The position numbers were made by a program, and so were the translations under genes. 64,000 bases of DNA from Staphylococcus durrellii (GTDB lineage: Bacteria; Bacillota; Bacilli; Staphylococcales; Staphylococcaceae): positions 1,488,001 through 1,552,000 of the forward strand of contig NZ_JADIIO010000001.1 of the NCBI RefSeq assembly GCF_015594545.1. Reading direction: 5' to 3'. Shown here in pieces: positions 11,085 through 20,362 of this stretch. Every line of letters begins with the position of its first letter. The stretch's first letter is position 1. The notes beneath the pieces are model-generated. The model was not told the DNA's origin, searched no databases, and worked only from the letters and a program-made list of their open reading frames with translations.

Positions 11085-11711
11085 TTATCTTTCCTCTTGG
11101 TCAAGCACTTCTACACATGCCTGTGCAATTTCATGCATGCGTGTAGACCAATTATCTTCATTTTCTCTATCATATAAGTTGAATTTATGATTGATAAATA
11201 ATTTTTTACGCAATGCGATTGTTATTTCTAATTGGACGCCCTGTAATGTTGTACCTTGATTAACAAAATTATCTTTATGTATACCTGACATATAGCTAGG
11301 TGCTGGTGCTGTATCAATACCTATATTATTAAATGCTTGTGCCAATCTAGCTTTGGTATCATTATCACGTCCACCAATATAAATAATTTCTCTAGTTCCA
11401 TTACAACCGTGAATTGATAACACTCTTTTTTTTCGTGCTACTAATTGTTGCAACTGCGGTTCATCGAAATTCCTAGACGTTACATGTAATTCATTATTGT
11501 TATTTTTTTTGATACCCTTAAAAGTATAAAATGAAAAATTGCCTTTACGTGACGTAAGTTGGGCTAATTCAGAAGTACCTCGTTCTATAGCTCCACCGTG
11601 TATAGCCGTAATGACAATTGGACTTGCATTATCGTTTATTTCTATATCCCATTCTTCATTTTCTTTATTATGACGAAGAAGTTCGGTCATCGAATTATAC
11701 TTATCTACCAT
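11085..11711 (-). CDS. Poly-gamma-glutamate hydrolase family protein
   Basis: The 208-residue product matches the PghP/YjqB family, zinc peptidases that cut gamma-glutamyl bonds of poly-gamma-glutamate; the founding member is from a Bacillus phage. The family order is present: AIHGGAIERGTSEL near residue 37, LHVTSRNFDEP near 85, LSIHGCNG near 107 and QGVQLEITIALR near 164, giving the expected metal-binding His and Glu positions. There is no signal peptide, so the protein is predicted to be cytosolic or released only by lysis. The start ATG follows AAGGATGAT. It lies between the kor terminator and the thiamine-binding-type gene as a single gene. The substrate in this organism is not known. Confidence 0.82.
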   Translation of the reverse strand: MVDKYNSMTELLRHNKENEEWDIEINDNASPIVITAIHGGAIERGTSELAQLTSRKGNFSFYTFKGIKKNNNNELHVTSRNFDEPQLQQLVARKKRVLSIHGCNGTREIIYIGGRDNDTKARLAQAFNNIGIDTAPAPSYMSGIHKDNFVNQGTTLQGVQLEITIALRKKLFINHKFNLYDRENEDNWSTRMHEIAQACVEVLDQEER

Positions 11712-11741
11712 AACTAATCATCCTTATATTTTATTCCACAT

Positions 11742-11787
11742 AGTAAAACCTAGAACCGTTTTAGTAACAAACTTGTTCTAGGCTTAC
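11742..11787 (-). terminator. Terminator of the korAB operon
   Basis: CCTAGAAC (11749-11756) and GTTCTAGG (11775-11782) form a perfect 8-base stem that extends, past a bulge, with AGTAA/TTACT. On the minus strand it is followed by TTTTACTATG. It lies 14 bases after the korB stop. Confidence 0.8.
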
Positions 11788-11800
11788 TAGCTTACCTAAT

Positions 11801-12667
11801 TTATACAAATTGACCAATTAATTCATTAAATTGGTTTTCATTAATTTTGATGTCTTTTTTAGCTAAAGGCGTGTTATCTAATTCTGCAATTTGAGACTCA
11901 TATGAAGGTGTTTTGGTATCTTGATAAACAATACCTTTTAATAAGGACTCATATTCTAATACGTTTTGCATTGCTTTTTGTTTATCAGTAGCATCATAAT
12001 TTTCAATGTCATCAATGCTTGTTAAGTTCTCTTTGAACCAGTCATAAGTGTTAACTTTATTATAAGTAACGCATGGTGAAAATACATTAACGAAGGAGAA
12101 CCCATCATGATTAATCGCGTCTTCAATCATTTTTGTTAATCCTTTTATATCACTAGAAAAGCCTTGGGCTACAAAAGTTGCGCCGGAAGATATCGCTATC
12201 TCTAATGGGGCAACATTTTGTTCGATATTACCTTTTGGCGTTGACTTTGTAATGAAGCCTGGCGCAGATGAAGGCGATGTTTGACCTTTTGTTAAACCAT
12301 ATATTTGATTATCCATAACGATGTAAGTCATATTCATATTTCTACGAAGCGCATGAATCGTATGTCCCATACCTATAGCATAACCATCACCGTCACCACC
12401 AGAAGCAATAACAGTCAAATCTTTGTTAGCCATCTTCACGCCTTGTGCTAAAGGTAATGAACGACCGTGAATACCGTGCACGCCATATGCGTTAATATAA
12501 CCTGACAAACGGCCAGAACAACCAATACCTGTTATTATCGCAACTTCTTCTGGTTCCAGTCCTACATTGGCTGCAGCTTTTTGGATTGCGGCTTGTACTG
12601 AAAAGTCACCACAACCTGGACACCAGTTGGGCTTCACATTATTTCTAAAATCTTTGAACGTTGCCAC
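11801..12667 (-). CDS. korB: 2-oxoacid:ferredoxin oxidoreductase, beta subunit
   Basis: KorB carries thiamine diphosphate and the proximal iron-sulfur cluster of an enzyme that decarboxylates a 2-oxoacid (2-oxoglutarate or pyruvate) to the acyl-CoA with reduction of ferredoxin. The 288-residue product shows CPGC at residues 16-19, GIGCSGR at 47-53 and SPCVTYN near 200 as cluster ligands, and GGDGDGYAIGMGH as the TPP-Mg motif. It follows korA with no intergenic space, a two-gene operon. The short domain set (two subunits, no fused ferredoxin) is the type found in staphylococci and other Firmicutes. The exact oxoacid cannot be read from sequence. Confidence 0.93.
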   Translation of the reverse strand: MATFKDFRNNVKPNWCPGCGDFSVQAAIQKAAANVGLEPEEVAIITGIGCSGRLSGYINAYGVHGIHGRSLPLAQGVKMANKDLTVIASGGDGDGYAIGMGHTIHALRRNMNMTYIVMDNQIYGLTKGQTSPSSAPGFITKSTPKGNIEQNVAPLEIAISSGATFVAQGFSSDIKGLTKMIEDAINHDGFSFVNVFSPCVTYNKVNTYDWFKENLTSIDDIENYDATDKQKAMQNVLEYESLLKGIVYQDTKTPSYESQIAELDNTPLAKKDIKINENQFNELIGQFV

Positions 12668-14428
12668 TTATACCAGCTCCTTAATTTCTTTAGCAATTTC
12701 AATTCCTTTTTCTTCTATCTCATATGGCAAGAAAGGTGTACCATCATATTTAGTTTGATTAACTAATTTATCTCCTAAATTAACGTTCATTTTTATAATA
12801 TTGGCAAGTTGACCTTGATAATTATGTTCTACGATTACTACTCTTGAAGCTTTATCAACTGCCTCTTGAACGATTTTGTTTGGGAAGGGATGTAGTTGTC
12901 TAATTTGTAAATGATTAACCGTAATACCTTTATCTTCTAACCGTAATTTTCCCTCTTGTATCGCACCTTTAGTAGAAATAAAACCAATATATAAAATGTC
13001 TGCTTCCGTATGTTGTTCATCCAACTCAACAGGTTTGTTAATTAATAAATGCTGTGTTTTACGCATACGTTTTTCCATTTGCTGTTGGCGATTGTCAGCA
13101 GCTTCACTCGTTTTACCTTCTTCGTTATGTTCAACTCCTGTAACGTGATGAATACCGCCTTTTAGTCCTGGAATAGGTCTAGGAGATACGCCACTTTCAG
13201 TTAAGGCATAACGTTTAAAGTACGCTTTATCATCTTCGTCACGTTCAATATCACTTTGTAGTAATGCTCCACGATTAATTTCGATTTTATTGTAATCTAA
13301 TTGTTCAACTGTTTGTTTGCCTAGTGAAAGTTGTAAATCACTAAGCACAATTACAGGACATTGATATTCTTCGGCTAAGTTAAATGCTTCCATCGTTAGG
13401 TAAAATGCGTCTTCAGCATCTGTAGGTGCTACTACAATTTTAGGAATATCACCATGTGTGCCATAAATCATTTGCATTAAATCCGATTGCTCTTGTTTCG
13501 TCGGTAATCCTGTAGAAGGCCCACCACGTTGTGTGTTAATAACTACAAATGGCGTTTCAGTCATACCAGATAAGCCTATGGCCTCCATCATTAATGAAAG
13601 GCCTGGCCCAGCACTAGCTGTAAAAGAACGCACGCCTGCATAATTAGAGCCAATGGACATGTTTGCTGCTGCAATTTCGTCTTCAGTTTGTACGACCGTG
13701 CCACCAACTTTAGGCAAGTTTTCTATCATATATTCCATAATCTCTGACGCTGGCGTAATAGGATACGCTGCCATAAATCTTGAACCTGCTGATAGAGCAC
13801 CTAAACCAATAGCGTCGTTTCCAATCATATACAGATGAGGCTTTTCGTGAGTATTTTCTAATTCAAAGTCGGCACTTACTGTTTGTAATTGTTCTTGCAT
13901 TAAACGATATCCCTCATTTAATGCTTGTATATTCATTTCTACAACTTTCTCGCCTTTCTTTTGAAACATGTTGACAATTAGTGTTTCAAAAGTTGCAGTA
14001 TCTAAATTCATAAGTGAACATGTGGCGCCAACTGCCACCATATTTTTCATTAAAGCAGTGCCTAACTCTTTTGCAGTAGCAGTAAAAGGTAAGTCAACTA
14101 ATTGAGCTTTACAATTTTCAGGTTTTTCAGGTTTAGCTTTACTATCTGCAAGAATAACACTATCTTCTCTCATTTCATGATGATTAACTTCAATCGTTTC
14201 TTGGTCAAAAGCTACCAATATATCTAAATCATCGCTAATCGCATGGACTGGCTTTGTTGATACTCTAATTTTATTATTTGTATGGCCACCTTTAATACGA
14301 CTAGAAAAATGTCTATATCCATATAAATAATAGCCTTTTCGGTTCATCGCCGTAGCAAAGATCTCTCCCGTTGACTCAATGCCTTCACCTTGTTGGCCGC
14401 CCACTTTCCATGATACTTGTGATTTCAT
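12668..14428 (-). CDS. korA: 2-oxoacid:ferredoxin oxidoreductase, alpha (fused gamma-alpha) subunit
   Basis: KorA is the partner of KorB. The protein of 586 residues is a fusion: an N-terminal gamma domain (WKVGGQQGEGIESTGEIF, residues 6-23) and an alpha domain starting near residue 195 (GNDAIGLGALSAGSRFMAAY ... PITPASEIMEYM), where the pyrimidine of thiamine diphosphate is bound. I place the start at ATG 14428 because it follows AGGAGG with 9 bases of spacing; the frame stays open 48 bases further up but without a ribosome binding site, and 586 residues is the usual staphylococcal length. A terminator separates it from ymdB upstream. Confidence 0.94.
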   Translation of the reverse strand: MKSQVSWKVGGQQGEGIESTGEIFATAMNRKGYYLYGYRHFSSRIKGGHTNNKIRVSTKPVHAISDDLDILVAFDQETIEVNHHEMREDSVILADSKAKPEKPENCKAQLVDLPFTATAKELGTALMKNMVAVGATCSLMNLDTATFETLIVNMFQKKGEKVVEMNIQALNEGYRLMQEQLQTVSADFELENTHEKPHLYMIGNDAIGLGALSAGSRFMAAYPITPASEIMEYMIENLPKVGGTVVQTEDEIAAANMSIGSNYAGVRSFTASAGPGLSLMMEAIGLSGMTETPFVVINTQRGGPSTGLPTKQEQSDLMQMIYGTHGDIPKIVVAPTDAEDAFYLTMEAFNLAEEYQCPVIVLSDLQLSLGKQTVEQLDYNKIEINRGALLQSDIERDEDDKAYFKRYALTESGVSPRPIPGLKGGIHHVTGVEHNEEGKTSEAADNRQQQMEKRMRKTQHLLINKPVELDEQHTEADILYIGFISTKGAIQEGKLRLEDKGITVNHLQIRQLHPFPNKIVQEAVDKASRVVIVEHNYQGQLANIIKMNVNLGDKLVNQTKYDGTPFLPYEIEEKGIEIAKEIKELV

Positions 14429-14480
14429 ATCAACTTGCCTCCTAGTGGTAAAATAGTTCACCTTTAATAATACCAAATAA

Positions 14481-14510
14481 AACCACCCTATTACTATGTA
14501 TAGCGTGGTT
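14481..14510 (-). terminator. Terminator after ymdB
   Basis: AACCAC(C) and (G)GTGGTT, at 14481 and 14504, form a 6-base stem plus a C-G pair. On the minus strand the stem is followed by TTTATTT. It lies about 30 bases after the ymdB stop and about 50 bases before korA. Confidence 0.7.
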
Positions 14511-14539
14511 AAAATTTATTTTCATACTAATGGACGATA

Positions 14540-15331
14540 CTAATTAAACGGATGATCGTCATTAATTAACACACGTTCAATATGTTTTGTCTGTCCATTT
14601 TTATCTAAATCAATTATGACACCAGACAATACACTTCTACCTTCTTCCGGTAATACATGTCTTTGCGGTAGACTCGTAATAAACCTATTAATAACTTCGT
14701 CTCTGTTGATGCCTAATATGCCATCATAATAACCGGTCATACCTACGTCTGTAATGTATCCTGTCCCTTGAGGTAATATTCTTTCATCCGCAGTTTGAAT
14801 ATGCGTATGTGTCCCTACCATAGCACTCACGCGGCCATCTAAATACCACCCCATTGCATTTTTTTCTGACGTCGTTTCGGCATGAAAGTCTACAAAAATG
14901 TAATCAGTCTCTTTTCTTGCTTCTTCAATTAAAGCATCAGCTTTTTTAAATGGATCGTCGATATCTTGCATAAAAGCACGTCCTTGCAAGTTAATCACTG
15001 CTAATTTTATGTCATTAATTCGTATAAAGCGCATGCCTATACCAGGCGCTTCATCTGGAAAATTAGCAGGTCGTACCATCCTTTTAGCATCGTCTATAAA
15101 ATCGTATATTTGGCGTTGACCATAAGTATGATTCCCCATAGTCATAAAATCGACGCCTTCTCTTAATAATTGTTTATAAATTTTTTCAGTTAAGCCTTTA
15201 CCGTGAGCGGCGTTTTCGGCGTTAACAATTGTGACAGTTGGACGGTAATGTTGTTTTAACTTAGTTATATAAGTACTTATAGCATCTCTACCTATCTTGC
15301 CAACCAAGTCACCTATAAATAATATTCTCAC
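14540..15331 (-). CDS. ymdB: YmdB metallophosphoesterase (2',3'-cyclic nucleotide phosphodiesterase)
   Basis: YmdB of Bacillus subtilis is a dinuclear metallophosphoesterase that hydrolyses 2',3'-cyclic nucleotides and affects biofilm versus motility decisions and mRNA levels. The 263-residue product keeps all metal ligands: Asp8 (GDLVG), Glu39-Asn40, Asn67-His68 (MGNHTY), His150 (DFHAE), His175 and His177 (GTHTH). The gene follows rny, as in B. subtilis, but here a small plus-strand gene and a terminator lie between them, so ymdB must have its own promoter. Function in staphylococci is inferred from the family. Confidence 0.93.
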   Translation of the reverse strand: MRILFIGDLVGKIGRDAISTYITKLKQHYRPTVTIVNAENAAHGKGLTEKIYKQLLREGVDFMTMGNHTYGQRQIYDFIDDAKRMVRPANFPDEAPGIGMRFIRINDIKLAVINLQGRAFMQDIDDPFKKADALIEEARKETDYIFVDFHAETTSEKNAMGWYLDGRVSAMVGTHTHIQTADERILPQGTGYITDVGMTGYYDGILGINRDEVINRFITSLPQRHVLPEEGRSVLSGVIIDLDKNGQTKHIERVLINDDHPFN

Positions 15332-15490
15332 TGCGAGTCATCCTTTCTCAGTGCTAGTTTAATCCATATTAGTAATTATGGAAAGTATTAATATAAAAAT
15401 TTGTGTCTTTAATATTGTTTTAACTTATGTTCACGTGGTAATTGAAATAACGTAAGGTTAAAATAATTAATTAGGAGATGTAAATAATTC

Positions 15491-15706
15491 ATGTCAATTA
15501 ATATTGATCCCGAAAATTTTGCGAATTTAGTAGTTTCAGCTAATCCGTCAAAAAGCAAAGATGCTGAAGAAGTAGCTAAAGACAGTTTAGAACTTTATAT
15601 CAATGCTTATCGTTTAGCGGAACGTTACTCTAACATTTCTACAAGCTGTTATGATACTGCCGAAATTATTAAAGAAGTAAAGAATACTGATTTAGAACTC
15701 ACTTAA
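15491..15706 (+). CDS. Small protein of unknown function (71 residues)
   Basis: The product is not a family I can name. It is a soluble, acidic, mostly helical protein (SINIDPENFANLVVSANPSK ... NAYRLAERYSNISTSCYDTA), with one Cys and no membrane segment. ATG at 15491 is preceded by AGGAG with a rather long spacing of 13 bases. Only 60 bases behind the stop is a strong hairpin terminator. It is one of two genes in the window on the plus strand, facing rny and running away from ymdB. Codon use looks like that of its neighbours. A real gene is supported by the ribosome binding site, the terminator and the absence of any gene on the other strand. Confidence 0.8.
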   Translation: MSINIDPENFANLVVSANPSKSKDAEEVAKDSLELYINAYRLAERYSNISTSCYDTAEIIKEVKNTDLELT

Positions 15707-15744
15707 TCTTGATTTAATATTAAGCATTTACTTAAATAAGATAT

Positions 15745-15775
15745 AAAAAAGGTTGCCTTAATGGCAACCTTTTTA
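15745..15775. terminator. Bidirectional terminator between the 71-residue gene and rny
   Basis: AAAAAAGGTTGCC TTAAT GGCAACCTTTTT is a perfect stem with A-run and T-run on either side, so it works for the plus-strand small gene and for rny on the minus strand; it overlaps the rny stop region. Confidence 0.95.
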
Positions 15776-17332
15776 TTTTGCATATTCAACTGCCCTAGTC
15801 TCACGGACAACGGTCACTTTGATATGGCCAGGGTATTGAAGTTCATCTTCAATTTGACTTTTTATGTCTCTTGCTAAGCGATGTGATTTTAAGTCGTCTA
15901 TAGCATCTGGTGATACGATTACTCGAATTTCTCTACCAGCTTGTATTGCAAATGCTTTATCTACACCTTCGTAACTTTCTGATAAAGTTTCTAAGCGCTC
16001 TAATCTTCTAATATAATTCTCTAACGTTTCTTTACGAGCGCCAGGTCGTGCAGCGGATAATGCATCTGCAGCTGCTACTAAAATAGATATAATAGATGTA
16101 GGTTCTACATCACCGTGGTGTGAATGAATCGCGTTTATAACTGTGTCGTTTTCATTATATTTTTTCGCTAATTCTACACCGATTTCAACATGGCTACCTT
16201 CAACTTCATGGTCAATTGCTTTACCAACATCGTGAAGTAGTCCAGCACGTTTAGCTAATGAAACATCTTCTCCTAATTCAGCAGCAAGCATGCCACTTAA
16301 ATATGCTACTTCAATTGAGTGTTTTAGCACATTTTGGCCGTAGCTTGTACGATATTGTAAACGACCTAATATTTTTACTAAATCAGGATGCATATTGTGC
16401 ACATTAATTTCAAATGTTGCTTGTTCCCCTGCATCTCTTATAATATCGTCTACTTCTTTTCGAGCTTTATCTACCATGTCTTCAATTCGTCCTGGATGTA
16501 TTCTACCATCAGAAACAAGATTGACTAATGCTGTTCTAGCAATTTCACGTCTGATTGGGTCAAATCCTGATAGAATAACCGCTTCAGGCGTATCGTCTAT
16601 AATTAAGTCGATACCAGTAAGCGTTTCGAGGGTTCTAATATTTCTACCCTCTCTACCAATAATACGACCCTTCATTTCATCGTTAGGTAAATTAACAACT
16701 GATACTGTTGACTCTGACGTATGTTCAGCTGCCAATCTTTGTACAGTCGTTGCTAATAACTCTTTTGCATTTTTATCGACTTTTTCTTTTGCTTCTTTCT
16801 CTTTTTCCTTAACAAGTATTGCAATATCTTGTGACAGTTCTTCCTCAACTCTTTGAAGTTGCTCATTAGCTGCTTCTTCTTGACTGAGACCAGAGATGCG
16901 TTCTAATTCTTGTTCATGTTTATTTATTAATGATTGAACACTACTCTCTTTTGCATCTACTTGTTGTTGTCTTTCTTCAAGTTTAGATTCTTTTTGCTCT
17001 AAAATTTCATCTTTTTTATCAAGCAAATCAGATTTACGTTCCAAATTTTCTTCTTTTTGAAGTAGGCGAGATTCTTGCCTTTGAAGTTCTCCTCGTCTCT
17101 CACGAAGTTCATTTTCAACTTGCTCTTTTAAGATTTGGTTTTCTTCTTTCGCTTCAAGTAGCTTTTCTTTTTTTACATTATCTGCTTCTTTATTCGCCTG
17201 ATCGATGATATCTTCAGCAGTTTGTCTTGCTTGGATTTGTTTTTGTTGCAACAAATTACGGGCAATAAAATACCCTACAACAACGCCCAGAATAATTCCT
17301 AGCAAAATGAGTAGGAGGCCTAATAAATTCAC
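15773..17332 (-). CDS. rny: Ribonuclease Y
   Basis: RNase Y is the membrane-anchored endoribonuclease that starts bulk mRNA decay in Firmicutes; in S. aureus it is also known as CvfA. The 519-residue product has an N-terminal transmembrane helix (residues 2-24), a long Glu/Lys/Gln coiled coil (about 30-195), a KH domain with GREGRNIR at 226-233, and an HD domain with the catalytic pair His367-Asp368 ([10 protein letters not shown]). ATG at 17332 follows AAAAGGGGGG. It has its own promoter and a shared terminator, so it is monocistronic here. Identity is certain. Confidence 0.98.
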   Translation of the reverse strand: MNLLGLLLILLGIILGVVVGYFIARNLLQQKQIQARQTAEDIIDQANKEADNVKKEKLLEAKEENQILKEQVENELRERRGELQRQESRLLQKEENLERKSDLLDKKDEILEQKESKLEERQQQVDAKESSVQSLINKHEQELERISGLSQEEAANEQLQRVEEELSQDIAILVKEKEKEAKEKVDKNAKELLATTVQRLAAEHTSESTVSVVNLPNDEMKGRIIGREGRNIRTLETLTGIDLIIDDTPEAVILSGFDPIRREIARTALVNLVSDGRIHPGRIEDMVDKARKEVDDIIRDAGEQATFEINVHNMHPDLVKILGRLQYRTSYGQNVLKHSIEVAYLSGMLAAELGEDVSLAKRAGLLHDVGKAIDHEVEGSHVEIGVELAKKYNENDTVINAIHSHHGDVEPTSIISILVAAADALSAARPGARKETLENYIRRLERLETLSESYEGVDKAFAIQAGREIRVIVSPDAIDDLKSHRLARDIKSQIEDELQYPGHIKVTVVRETRAVEYAK

Positions 17333-17418
17333 ATAAACACCCCCCTTTTTTCTAGGATTTGCGCTTTATATAAAAATAAATATGATTTTATTGAACTATA
17401 TAATAATCATACAATGTA

Positions 17419-17448
17419 ATTGTACGTTTAAAAACTAAGAAGTGTCAA
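17419..17448 (-). promoter_or_regulatory. rny promoter (TTGACA-18-TACAAT)
   Basis: TTGACA (17448-17443) and TACAAT (17424-17419) on the minus strand are 18 bases apart, giving a leader of about 80 bases before rny. The rest of the 380-base gap, 17450-17710, is AT-rich and shows no open reading frame with a ribosome binding site and no structured element that I can support. Confidence 0.7.
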
Positions 17449-17710
17449 GGTATCAACCTATAATTATATAATTTCATTTTAAATAGTGTTTTAATAGTAA
17501 TTAAAAATATCTAATTTACTTTTTATTATAACTAATAAATGAATCATTTAAGGTGCTAATTATTGTCTTTATTAGGCTAAAATGACTTTCATAACAGTCT
17601 ATAACTTTGTTTAAATGTTATTAAGGCTTTTAACAATTCGGCAAAAAATATTGTAAATAACTCTAAAAATACTTTCAACGTATGATGATATATGATGGAT
17701 ATAAATAACT

Positions 17711-17750
17711 AAAAAAAGAGAAGTTTTATCGCTAAACGATAAAACTTCTC
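17711..17750 (-). terminator. recA terminator
   Basis: GAGAAGTTTTATCG (17718-17731) and CGATAAAACTTCTC (17737-17750) form a perfect 14-base stem with a 5-base loop, followed on the minus strand by a T run. It lies 26 bases after the recA stop. Confidence 0.95.
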
Positions 17751-17775
17751 CTTACATTAATAAGCCATATTTTAT

Positions 17776-18828
17776 TTATTCTTCTTCAAATAGTGTTTTT
17801 GGATCATTGTCGTCATTCTCTGATTCTTCAACGTCACCATCAAATATGCCTAATTTTTCACGTAATTTATGATTAATATCCTTTTGGATTTCCGGATTTT
17901 CTTTCAGGAACATCTTAACATTTTCCTTACCTTGACCCATACGTTCTCCATTATAGGAATACCAAGCACCTGATTTGTCTACAATTTCATGTTCGACACC
18001 CAAATCGATTAATTCGCCCTCTTTAGATATACCTTTACCATACATGACATCTACTTCAGCAACTCTGAATGGAGGTGCGACTTTGTTTTTAACTACTTTA
18101 ATTTTTGTTCTATTACCAACAATATCTTGACCTTGTTTTAATTGTTCTGCACGACGTACTTCTAATCTCACTGAGCTATAGAATTTAAGTGCACGTCCAC
18201 CCGGAGTTGTTTCTGGATTTCCGAACATAACGCCGACTTTTTCTCTAATTTGGTTAATAAATACAGCTGTCGTATTTGATTTAGAGATAGCGCCTGATAA
18301 TTTACGTAACGCTTGAGACATTAAACGAGCTTGTAAACCTACGTGAGTATCTCCCATTTCACCTTCAATTTCAGCTTTTGGTGTTAAGGCTGCAACTGAG
18401 TCGATAACAACGATATCTACTGCCCCACTTCTAACGAAAGCTTCTGCAATTTCAAGACCTTGTTCACCATGGTCCGGTTGAGATAAATATAAATTATCGA
18501 TATCTACGCCTAAAGCTTCTGCATATTCTGGATCAAGTGCATGTTCAGCATCAATGAATGCTGCAATGCCACCTTGTCTTTGCACTTCAGCAATGGCATG
18601 TAATGCCACAGTAGTTTTACCAGAACTTTCTGGCCCATAAATTTCAACTATTCTTCCTTTTGGATAGCCACCTACACCTAATGCATTATCTAGTGTAACA
18701 GAGCCACTTGAAACACTTGAAACTCTGCGTCCTTTATTATCGCCCAGTTTCATGACTGAACCTTTACCGAATGATTTTTCCATATTTTTTATTACTGTAT
18801 CTAAAGCTTTTTGACGATCATTATCCAA
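17776..18828 (-). CDS. recA: Recombinase A
   Basis: RecA forms filaments on single-stranded DNA for homologous recombination and triggers LexA self-cleavage in the SOS response. The 350-residue product has Walker A GPESSGKT at 65-72, the DNA-binding loops around [16 protein letters not shown] and [16 protein letters not shown], and the usual acidic C-terminus ([17 protein letters not shown]). ATG at 18828 follows AGGAGG. It has its own sigma-A promoter with a LexA box just upstream of the -35 and its own terminator. cinA lies directly upstream, as in many Firmicutes, but transcription through it is not required. Confidence 0.99.
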   Translation of the reverse strand: MDNDRQKALDTVIKNMEKSFGKGSVMKLGDNKGRRVSSVSSGSVTLDNALGVGGYPKGRIVEIYGPESSGKTTVALHAIAEVQRQGGIAAFIDAEHALDPEYAEALGVDIDNLYLSQPDHGEQGLEIAEAFVRSGAVDIVVIDSVAALTPKAEIEGEMGDTHVGLQARLMSQALRKLSGAISKSNTTAVFINQIREKVGVMFGNPETTPGGRALKFYSSVRLEVRRAEQLKQGQDIVGNRTKIKVVKNKVAPPFRVAEVDVMYGKGISKEGELIDLGVEHEIVDKSGAWYSYNGERMGQGKENVKMFLKENPEIQKDINHKLREKLGIFDGDVEESENDDNDPKTLFEEE

Positions 18829-18876
18829 TGATGAACCTCCTAAATTAGTTTAATCTCTATTTATTATCTTAACCAC

Positions 18877-18905
18877 ATCATACATGGATTAATAAAATTT
18901 ATCAA
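18877..18905 (-). promoter_or_regulatory. recA promoter (TTGATA-17-TATGAT)
   Basis: TTGATA (18905-18900) and TATGAT (18882-18877) on the minus strand are exactly 17 bases apart, each 5 of 6 to consensus, about 50 bases before the recA ATG. Confidence 0.85.
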
Positions 18906-18913
18906 GCATTTTG

Positions 18914-18927
18914 CGAATATTTGTTCG
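18914..18927 (-). promoter_or_regulatory. LexA (SOS) box upstream of recA
   Basis: On the minus strand CGAACAAATATTCG fits the Gram-positive SOS box CGAAC-N4-GTTCG with one mismatch in the second half. It lies 8 bases upstream of the recA -35, a normal repressor position. A weaker match, CGAACATGCGTACT, is present on the plus strand at 18957-18970. Confidence 0.8.
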
Positions 18928-18996
18928 CTATTAAAATAGTTTAAATTGCATATAATCGAACATGCGTACTCTATAATTGCAATTTTGAGCTACTTT

Positions 18997-20142
18997 TTAA
19001 TGATTAACAAAATTTAATAATCTTATGAGTGCATAATTTGGTGTTCTATTTTTAATTAAATTTCTTGTTTGTGAAATATTAAATGACTGTATGTTTAATT
19101 CGCCGTCTGACAATATGCCCAAATAAACTTTATTGTCATTGTACAATAACGCTATACCTATATCTACTTCATATAAATTTTTCACTATAGTTGCTCCTAA
19201 TGATAACTGATCCTGAATTGTTTTACTTTCCGCTATAAATTTGGAGGAATGCGGTAACATACCTTTCAGCATTTCAGCATCATTATAATCTTGAAGTCTA
19301 CTATACAACTTTCCATCCGTTACGCCATCATATAACGCAAAAGATTTGGTTACCTTGTTCATTACGGCTTGTTCTAGCTTTATATCATCAGAACCATAAT
19401 AATAACTACCAATTCTCGCTAATATTTCTTGTTTTATAGGCGCTATTAACTTGTGACATTCACTTGTTGTTTTCCCATTTGCAGTTAAGCGAATATTCAC
19501 TTCATGTGTACCAGCAAGAGGCGCAATTGTTGGATTGGATTGATTATCAATTAAATCTATAAGTTCTGTTTCTACACGAGATTCACCAATCCCAGCAAAT
19601 CTTAATAATTCTGAGAAAATAACCTGTTCCCCTTCTAATAAATAAGGTAATAATTCATTTTTAGCCATTGGTTGCATTTCCTTAGGAGGTCCAGGAAGTA
19701 AAGCTATACGTTTACCTTCCACTTCAACAAGCATACCTGGTGCCATACCAACTTTGTTCTCTAATACGTGTGATCCTTCTATGACTAATGCTTGTTGTTT
19801 ATTATTGGGCGTCATTTTTTGATCTTGTTGTTTAAAGTAATCTTCTATATATGTTAAAGCTTGTTGATCAGTAACTAATGATCTTCCAAGAACGTTTGCC
19901 ACTGTGTGCTTAGTCAAATCATCTTTAGTCGGCCCTAAACCACCGGTTAAAATTACTGTATCATTATTATTTAGTGCATTAGCCACCACACGTTCTAACC
20001 GTTCTGGATTGTCTCCGACTACGACATGTTCCAGCACACTGTGACCAATACCGTTCAGTATTTTTGATAAATATTGTCCATTTGTATTGGCAATTTGGCC
20101 TAATAATAACTCTGAACCCACTGCAATAATTGAAATTTTCAC
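18997..20142 (-). CDS. cinA: CinA family protein with degenerate C-terminal domain
   Basis: CinA proteins combine an N-terminal MoaB-like nucleotide-binding domain (COG1058, ADP-ribose pyrophosphatase in some) with a C-terminal NMN deamidase (PncC). The 381-residue product has a clear first domain (AVGSELLLGQIANTNGQYLS, TGGLGPTKDDLT, LLPGPPKEMQP). The second domain is recognisable by position (AVMNKVTKSF onward, near residue 259) but where PncC enzymes have ES(C/M)TGG it reads YDGVTDGKL, so the catalytic Ser is absent. The start is GTG at 20142 behind AGGAGG. It precedes recA, the usual late-competence pairing. The deamidase activity is probably lost; my recollection of S. aureus CinA shows the same loss. 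Confidence 0.9.
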   Translation of the reverse strand: MKISIIAVGSELLLGQIANTNGQYLSKILNGIGHSVLEHVVVGDNPERLERVVANALNNNDTVILTGGLGPTKDDLTKHTVANVLGRSLVTDQQALTYIEDYFKQQDQKMTPNNKQQALVIEGSHVLENKVGMAPGMLVEVEGKRIALLPGPPKEMQPMAKNELLPYLLEGEQVIFSELLRFAGIGESRVETELIDLIDNQSNPTIAPLAGTHEVNIRLTANGKTTSECHKLIAPIKQEILARIGSYYYGSDDIKLEQAVMNKVTKSFALYDGVTDGKLYSRLQDYNDAEMLKGMLPHSSKFIAESKTIQDQLSLGATIVKNLYEVDIGIALLYNDNKVYLGILSDGELNIQSFNISQTRNLIKNRTPNYALIRLLNFVNH

Positions 20143-20312
20143 AATATTTGACCTCCTTTAATATGTATATAATTCCAGTATTGATTATACCACTCATTAT
20201 AAAACGAAATTTCCTTAAAAATCTAAGAATAAAATTGAAATAGCCAAGTATACTATTTCTAAACTACACGACTTTATTATATCTTAACCTTACTTACTCA
20301 ATTCAAAAGTTA

Positions 20313-20345
20313 AGATGACAGAAACCATTATAATTTCTGCCATCT
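20313..20345 (-). terminator. Terminator-like hairpin after pgsA
   Basis: AGATGACAGAAA and TTTCTGCCATCT form a 12-base stem with one mismatch and a 9-base loop, 17 bases after the pgsA stop. The following T-tract (TTAACTTTTG) is weak. Confidence 0.65.
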
Positions 20346-20362
20346 CTCTTCTAAATATATAA

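Noticed and set aside
16395..16856. 153-residue plus-strand open frame opposite rny
   Set aside because: It is an antisense shadow of the coiled-coil and HD part of rny; no ribosome binding site or family pattern.
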